Origin: Bacteroidota bacterium
GTDB lineage: Bacteria; Bacteroidota; Bacteroidia; Chitinophagales; Chitinophagaceae
NCBI GenBank assembly: GCA_021824855.1
Contig: JAKAJX010000195.1
Span: 1 to 10,332 of the forward strand
DNA: 10,332 nt
Direction: 5' to 3'
The notes beneath the pieces are model-generated. The model was not told where the DNA came from, did not search any database, and saw only the letters and a list, made by a program, of their open reading frames with translations. Positions 7,260-10,332 of this stretch are shown one piece after another (position 1 is the first letter of the stretch; each line of letters begins with the position of its first letter). Made by a program: the position numbers and the translations under genes.

Positions 7260-7601
7260 ATGGCTCAGGAAAATTTGATTGTTAACTTAACATTTCAATT
7301 TGCTCTTGAAATCATTAATTTTTGTGAATTGTTGGAAAGTAAAAAGAAATATAATTTATCAAATCAATTATTTCGTTCAGGAACTTCAATTGGTGCAAAT
7401 GTTAGAGAAGCACAAGGAGCCGAAAGTAAATCTGATTTTATTCATAAAATGAAGATTGCATATAAAGAATCGGAAGAAACAAAATATTGGTTAGAGCTTT
7501 GTAAACAATCAGAACATTATCCTAAATCTGATAAATTGTTAACAGATATTGATTCCATTTTAAAAGTAATCGGAAAAATTATTTCAACTTCAAAATCATA
7601 A
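7260..7601 (+). CDS. Four-helix-bundle protein of the 23S rRNA IVS / S23 family, free-standing
   Basis: Protein of 113 aa, the typical size. The family hallmark is very clear: Q-L-F-R-S-G-T-S-I-G-A-N-V-R-E-A-Q through residue 52, then D-F-I-H-K at 59-63 and K-E-S-E-E-T-K-Y-W-L at 69-78. Members were first known as products of intervening sequences in 23S rRNA helices. In Bacteroidota many lie at dispersed intergenic sites, and their biochemical role is not established; the related bAvd protein is an RNA-binding partner of reverse transcriptase in diversity-generating retroelements. No rRNA sequence and no reverse transcriptase flank it here. The ATG at 7260 is preferred over an in-frame TTG at 7254. 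The stop codon at 7599-7601 is 4 bases before the proposed aroK start, so translational coupling is possible. It sits between mirrored repeats and looks like an insertion. Confidence 0.92.
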   Translation: MAQENLIVNLTFQFALEIINFCELLESKKKYNLSNQLFRSGTSIGANVREAQGAESKSDFIHKMKIAYKESEETKYWLELCKQSEHYPKSDKLLTDIDSILKVIGKIISTSKS

Positions 7602-7604
7602 ACG

Positions 7605-7656
7605 TTTGCAAATTCAACCTTTCGAAAATCTGCACATTCACACATCTGCACATCCA
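7605..7656 (-). repeat. Right repeat cluster, inverted relative to the left cluster
   Basis: On the plus strand AATCTGCACAT (7627-7637) and CATCTGCACAT (7643-7653) are spaced 16 bases apart. They are inverted copies of the ATGTGCAGATG unit left of the gene. TTTGCAAATTC at the inner edge mirrors the GTGCAAAT unit of the left cluster. The cluster lies entirely within the open reading frame leading into shikimate kinase. Confidence 0.75.
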
Positions 7657-8154
7657 CGAATCTTCCTCGTTGGTATGATGGGAAGTGGAAAGAGTTTTTG
7701 GTGCAAACAATTATCTAAAAAACTTGCATGCAGCGGATACGATTTAGATTATTTAATTGAAGTGAGTGAAAAAAAATCTATTGCCGATATTTTTTCAAGC
7801 GATGGCGAAACTTATTTCCGCAATGCAGAATCAAAAATGTTGAAATGGGTTACAGAAAAGCAATCATTTGTATTAGCTACAGGCGGCGGCACTCCTTGCT
7901 TTCATGATAATATGGAATGGATGAATAAGCATGGTATAACGATATGGATTGATGAAGCAATAGATATTTTAGTTGAAAGATTGAAGCCCGAAAAAAACCA
8001 TCGTCCGTTAATAAAAAATTTAACCGACGATGAATTGAAAGATTTTCTTTCAAAAAAATTAGAAGAAAGAAAGCCCTATTATTCACAATGCAAAATTCAT
8101 TTACAAGGAAACGGAATTAATTTAAAAAGTATTTTGCAATTGTTGAATAGTTAG
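7606..8154 (+). CDS. aroK: Shikimate kinase with an unusual 5' end
   Basis: As drawn, 182 aa from a TTG. It phosphorylates shikimate with ATP in the chorismate (aromatic amino acid) pathway, in the cytoplasm. Walker A is G-M-M-G-S-G-K-S at 23-30. Shikimate-site residues include D46-x-D48 in Y-D-L-D, R72 in Y-F-R-N-A-E, and the glycine triad A-T-G-G-G-T-P at 91-97. Lid R-P-L-I is at 133-136, and E-R-K-P-Y-Y near 154-159 matches the C-terminal nucleotide-site region. The start is uncertain: the frame is open from 7570, yet no in-frame ATG or GTG occurs before the ATG pair at 7675, which lies inside the P-loop and would delete the first strand R-I-F-L-V-G. The TTG at 7606 is the only conventional candidate. 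Its first 16 or so residues are encoded by the repeat cluster and are not part of the normal fold. Confidence 0.88.
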   Translation: MQIQPFENLHIHTSAHPRIFLVGMMGSGKSFWCKQLSKKLACSGYDLDYLIEVSEKKSIADIFSSDGETYFRNAESKMLKWVTEKQSFVLATGGGTPCFHDNMEWMNKHGITIWIDEAIDILVERLKPEKNHRPLIKNLTDDELKDFLSKKLEERKPYYSQCKIHLQGNGINLKSILQLLNS

Positions 8155-8166
8155 TACTGCTTCAAC

Positions 8167-8193
8167 TTTTAAACCTATTAAACCTTTCAAACT
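8167..8193 (+). repeat. Three tandem 9-bp units before the DUF423 gene
   Basis: TTTTAAACC, TATTAAACC and TTTCAAACT stand head to tail and fill most of the 44-base gap between aroK and the next start codon. The array is short and degenerate, and its role is unknown. Confidence 0.4.
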
Positions 8194-8198
8194 TCTTT

Positions 8199-8582
8199 AT
8201 GCATAAAGGCTATTTACGAACCGCTACATTTCTTGGTGCATTCAGCGTTGCACTGGGTGCATTTGGTGCACATGGCTTAAAACAATTAGTAGACGACAAT
8301 TCATTAAAAATTTTCGAAACAGCCGTTCGGTATCAGTTTTATCATGTATTTGCATTGGCACTTGTTGGCATATTGTATAAAGATTTTTCAGCAAAGCTGT
8401 TAAATTATGCCGGCATCTTTTTTATAATAGGCATTTTATTATTCAGTGGATCTTTGTATGTACTTACCTATAAAACAGCTACTAATTTTAGAGGATTAAA
8501 TTGGGTTGGTCCCATTACACCTATTGGCGGATTATTTTTTATTGCCGGCTGGATTTGTTTATTGTTAGGAATTAAGAAATAA
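8199..8582 (+). CDS. DUF423 (YgdD/TMEM256-like) small membrane protein
   Basis: Protein of 127 aa with about four hydrophobic segments (roughly 8-26, 46-61, 67-89 and 104-124), so it is an inner-membrane protein. DUF423 signature elements are all present: G-A-F-G-A-H-G (20-26), T-A-V-R-Y-Q-F-Y-H (41-49), L-F-S-G-S-L-Y (81-87), G-P-I-T-P-I-G-G (104-111) and A-G-W (116-118). The family occurs from bacteria to animal mitochondria and has no firmly established biochemical function. It starts at an ATG 44 bases after aroK and could be the last gene of the run that begins with gcdH. No terminator is obvious after its stop. Confidence 0.9.
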   Translation: MHKGYLRTATFLGAFSVALGAFGAHGLKQLVDDNSLKIFETAVRYQFYHVFALALVGILYKDFSAKLLNYAGIFFIIGILLFSGSLYVLTYKTATNFRGLNWVGPITPIGGLFFIAGWICLLLGIKK

Positions 8583-8596
8583 AAATGGTATAGAAA

Positions 8597-8744
8597 TGAA
8601 TACTCTAAAATAGGTTGACAATTTTAAATTAAACGGGTGGTTATAAACAAATCAAGTCTAATCCAAAAAATCTCGCTCAGCTTCTGTTGATTTGATTTTG
8701 TTTTTTAAGAGCTTATTTGAATGTGACACTAAATGAAAATTCCA
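8597..8744 (-). mobile_element. Probable relic of an insertion-sequence end (IS3-like)
   Basis: The plus-strand stretch at 8597-8620 starts TGAATACTC and ends TAGGTTGACA, a form I associate with IS3-family termini in Bacteroidota (from memory, not compared with a database). Facing it on the minus strand, codons at 8744-8661 read as 28 residues ending S-T-E-A-E-R-D-F-L-D before a TAG at 8658-8660. This is charged, coding-like sequence with no start codon. The pattern fits the last codons of a transposase plus one IS end, truncated on the far side. No second end is seen. Confidence is low. Confidence 0.3.
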
Positions 8745-8760
8745 TTAAATATTTTTTTTA

Positions 8761-8847
8761 AGGTCGCTGATCTTCGATGAAAATTTCAATTTGCCAGTTT
8801 TTTTCTAAGCCTTTTATTGGTTGCAGCCAAAGTCCGATTTTATAATG
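8761..8847 (-). pseudogene. In-frame coding-like tail after the orphan gene's stop
   Basis: Directly after the TAA (8848-8850) of the minus-strand gene, the same frame stays open for 29 codons to a TAA at 8758-8760. It encodes a protein-like run including G-L-W-L-Q-P-I-K-G-L-E-K and W-Q-I-E-I-F-I-E-D-Q-R-P. The composition, with two Trp and alternating hydrophobic residues, looks like a genuine C-terminus and not random AT-rich DNA. It may be the lost tail of the gene at 8848-9387, cut by a nonsense change, or the end of another decayed gene. Confidence 0.3.
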
Positions 8848-9387
8848 TTAGCTAATGAAAGCATTTGGACTGTCAGGATGATTTAGTTTATAGTCCTGAA
8901 CAAGTTCTTGCCAAACTTTTAGCAACTGGAAATTAACTTGTTTAAATTCTTCAATAGCTTGTTGCAATTCATCTAATGAATATCTAATTATCTCAAATTT
9001 ATTTTCGTTGTCAATGAACTTTATGTCGTGTACTTCAATAAATGAACGGTCATATTCGTTCTCATCAAAATATATGACGCAATGAGCAATGTGATTTCTA
9101 ATTGCAAGAAGTTTATTTTCCAAAATTGAAAAGCAGGTTGTTAGTTTAGCACTTTTTTTGGGAAAATGGGTTTCTAAATCTTTTTTCATCCAAGTCAGCT
9201 TTTTACTAAGCATACAATTCTTAAATTTCCTGCTGATTTCTGGATTTTTTGTGTCACAATAAACTATAATCTTAATGATATAATATTCTAAGTTGGCTGA
9301 TAAATAAAGGAAGTGTCCTCGAATTTTTATTTCTTGTAAAATTTTCCATTGTCCAAAAGGTAAGTTGTTATATTCTTCTTCAAACAT
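8848..9387 (-). CDS. Orphan protein with HEPN-like R-x4-H motif
   Basis: Protein of 179 aa from the ATG at 9387, with no family I can name. It is predicted mostly helical, without signal peptide or membrane segment, so cytoplasmic. The notable feature is L-A-I-R-N-H-I-A-H-C at 94-103: Arg97-Asn98-x3-His102 fits the R-x4-6-H active-site motif of HEPN ribonucleases, with the common polar residue after Arg. The long helices before it (about 25-45 and 80-96) and after it (about 137-166) fit a HEPN-type bundle. HEPN proteins often act in toxin-antitoxin and antiphage systems, but R-N-x-x-A-H also occurs in non-toxic helical proteins. No antitoxin-like partner (nucleotidyltransferase or small regulator) is visible on either side. 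It sits between decayed sequence and non-coding DNA in what looks like an accessory insertion before ftsK. Confidence 0.65.
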   Translation of the reverse strand: MFEEEYNNLPFGQWKILQEIKIRGHFLYLSANLEYYIIKIIVYCDTKNPEISRKFKNCMLSKKLTWMKKDLETHFPKKSAKLTTCFSILENKLLAIRNHIAHCVIYFDENEYDRSFIEVHDIKFIDNENKFEIIRYSLDELQQAIEEFKQVNFQLLKVWQELVQDYKLNHPDSPNAFIS

Positions 9388-9478
9388 ATTGAGCTGTAGT
9401 TATAGTAGTCAAAATTGGTTTACCGCCAACACGCTAATTTATGCTAAAGCTATTACTGAGCAAAAAATAATAATATTT

Positions 9479-9505
9479 AAAACTCATATTTTGAGATTGA
9501 GTTTT
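9479..9505. other. Hairpin in the gap between the orphan gene and ftsK
   Basis: AAAACTCA and TGAGTTTT form a perfect 8-bp stem around an 11-nt loop, followed by one further T. No plus-strand gene ends just before it, so a terminator role is unclear. The remaining gap 9388-9640 has no coding sequence I trust. Its 9525-9600 part is visibly richer in G+C (for example GTGCGACGCAACCGCAGGCG) than the surroundings. Confidence 0.3.
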
Positions 9506-9627
9506 TGGTTTCAGTAAAACTTGTATCCTGCTGCCATAGTTATCCACCGTACAAGTGTGCGACGCAACCGCAGGCGAGAAGAAATCCACATGCCGGTACA
9601 AAAACAAAACTCTTTCTACACTTAGCT

Positions 9628-9635
9628 TATATTTG
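9628..9635 (+). promoter_or_regulatory. Candidate -7 element directly before ftsK
   Basis: TATATTTG matches TAnnTTTG perfectly and ends 5 bases before the ftsK ATG. No TTG is found at the expected -33 spacing (9606-9608 reads AAA). If real, it would start transcription at or next to the start codon. Confidence 0.3.
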
Positions 9636-9640
9636 TTTTC

Positions 9641-10332
9641 ATGGCAAACCGTTTAAAACAAAAAACGCCACCACCTCCCAATCCCGATAAACTGTCGGAG
9701 GATAAAGTGGAGCAAGTTTCTGTTACGGAAGTGGTAAAAGACGAGCGTACCACCAAAATTATGGGGGTAATAAGTTTATTATTATCGCTGTTTTTGTTTG
9801 TTGCTTTTACATCGTATTTATTTACCTGGCAAGAAGATCAAGATAAAGTACATCAATTTGGTATTAAAATATTTTCAACCGATGATGTTAGAGTAAATAA
9901 TTTATTAGGTGTATTAGGTGCATACGTTGCGCATGTTTTTATTTACAATGGTTTTGGAATTGCATCGTATTTATTTTGTACACTTTTTTTTGTGGTAGGC
10001 ATTAATTTATTATTTGAAAAGAAAGTTTTTTCGATAGTAAGAAATATACGCTACGTTATTGCCGGATTGCTTGTAATAAGTATGACTGCCGCCTTTGCCA
10101 CAAAAGGAAACGAATTTAGTTGGGGTGGTGCAGTAGGTGAATTGCTGAATAGTTGGTTTGTTAAATGGATAGGTAATTTTGGTACCGCAGCTTTGTTATT
10201 GATTGCTGTTGTAAGTTATTTGGTTTGGCGATTTAACCCAAAATTTACTTGGCCCGAAAAGAAACCTAAAACAATTATTGCAAAAGCAGATGATGAAAAA
10301 GAATTTATAAAAGCTGCAGATGAACAGCCTGT
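9641..10332 (+). CDS. ftsK: DNA translocase FtsK, N-terminal part (runs off the window)
   Basis: The first 230 codons from an ATG, open to the window edge; the linker and the motor and gamma domains lie beyond. FtsK anchors at the division septum and pumps chromosome ends apart during cell division. A basic, proline-rich cytoplasmic start (P-P-P-P at 10-13) is followed by hydrophobic segments at about 40-61, 88-124 (two passes), 136-153 and 178-196, matching the FtsK 4TM membrane domain. The motif S-Y-L-F-T-W-Q-E-D-Q-D at 58-68 is the form I associate with Bacteroidota FtsK. After about residue 200 the sequence turns charged (P-E-K-K-P-K, K-A-D-D-E-K-E), the beginning of the linker. The assignment rests on the membrane domain, because no ATPase motif is in view. 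Confidence 0.85.
   Translation, partial: MANRLKQKTPPPPNPDKLSEDKVEQVSVTEVVKDERTTKIMGVISLLLSLFLFVAFTSYLFTWQEDQDKVHQFGIKIFSTDDVRVNNLLGVLGAYVAHVFIYNGFGIASYLFCTLFFVVGINLLFEKKVFSIVRNIRYVIAGLLVISMTAAFATKGNEFSWGGAVGELLNSWFVKWIGNFGTAALLLIAVVSYLVWRFNPKFTWPEKKPKTIIAKADDEKEFIKAADEQP

Larger units (their letters stand above)
7173..7656. mobile_element. Putative element: four-helix-bundle gene between mirrored repeat clusters
   Basis: The upstream cluster carries ATGTGCAGATG twice, at 7173-7183 and 7197-7207. The downstream cluster carries the exact complement CATCTGCACAT at 7643-7653 and a one-mismatch copy at 7627-7637. Weaker units face inward on both sides: GGTGCAAAT/ATGTAGATG at 7214-7230 and TTTGCAAATTC near 7605-7615. 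The arrangement is therefore inverted-symmetric around the gene at 7260-7601. The left edge coincides with the gcdH stop codon, and the right edge lies inside the open frame of shikimate kinase. 23S rRNA intervening sequences of spirochetes and others also consist of a related gene between complementary arms (family knowledge). Mobility is inferred. No target-site duplication or transposase gene is seen. Confidence 0.5.

Noticed and set aside
7173..7656. Interpretation as a 23S rRNA intervening sequence in place
   Set aside because: The gene family fits, but the flanks are gcdH and aroK coding sequence and no rRNA sequence is present.
7173..7656. Diversity-generating retroelement, suggested by the Avd-like four-helix-bundle protein
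   Set aside because: There is no reverse transcriptase, no template/variable repeat pair and no candidate target gene in the window.
7877..8086. Minus-strand frame inside shikimate kinase
   Set aside because: It is contained in a frame with clear kinase motifs and has no supporting features of its own.
9505..9690. 61-codon plus-strand frame overlapping the ftsK start
   Set aside because: It is rich in His, Pro, Lys and Cys, has no domain-like pattern, and runs out of frame over the well-supported beginning of ftsK.

Overview
The window is AT-rich and is most likely chromosomal DNA of a member of the Bacteroidota. The reasons are the families present, the signal-peptide style (A-N-A|Q), the lack of clear Shine-Dalgarno sites, and several matches to the Bacteroidota promoter pattern TTG-N19..21-TAnnTTTG. 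A Chitinophagales-like host is a guess from the look of FtsK and GcdH, not a demonstrated assignment.

Layout. 1-543 (-): 5' part of an exported MORN-like repeat protein. 675-2012 (+): exported GH13 alpha-amylase-family enzyme with a strong terminator. 2242-2499 (+): small exported cysteine-bearing protein of unknown role. 2577-3701 (-): NAD(P)-dependent saccharopine/lysine-6-dehydrogenase family enzyme, divergent from pyrF (3781-4593, +). pyrF runs tail to tail into a DctA-type dicarboxylate carrier (4588-5829, -), and the two stops share one TTATAA. 5989-8582 (+) is a possible four-gene run: glutaryl-CoA dehydrogenase, a free-standing 23S-intervening-sequence-type four-helix-bundle gene, shikimate kinase and a DUF423 membrane protein. 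8583-9640 looks like an accessory scrapyard: a probable IS end relic, a coding relic, an orphan gene with a HEPN-type R-x4-H motif, and a non-coding stretch. 9641 to the end (+) is the N-terminal membrane part of FtsK.

How the genes relate. The saccharopine/lysine-6-dehydrogenase-like protein and glutaryl-CoA dehydrogenase could be early and late steps of lysine breakdown through aminoadipate and glutaryl-CoA, with the dicarboxylate carrier between them. This is inference from families. PyrF, AroK and FtsK are housekeeping.

The most unusual object is 7173-7656. The four-helix-bundle gene is bracketed by mirrored clusters of the 11-mer ATGTGCAGATG (its complement on the far side). The upstream cluster starts at the gcdH stop codon. 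The downstream cluster runs into the 5' end of aroK, which has no ATG before its P-loop. It looks like a small mobile or repeat-associated element that was inserted cleanly between two genes and now supplies the shikimate kinase start.
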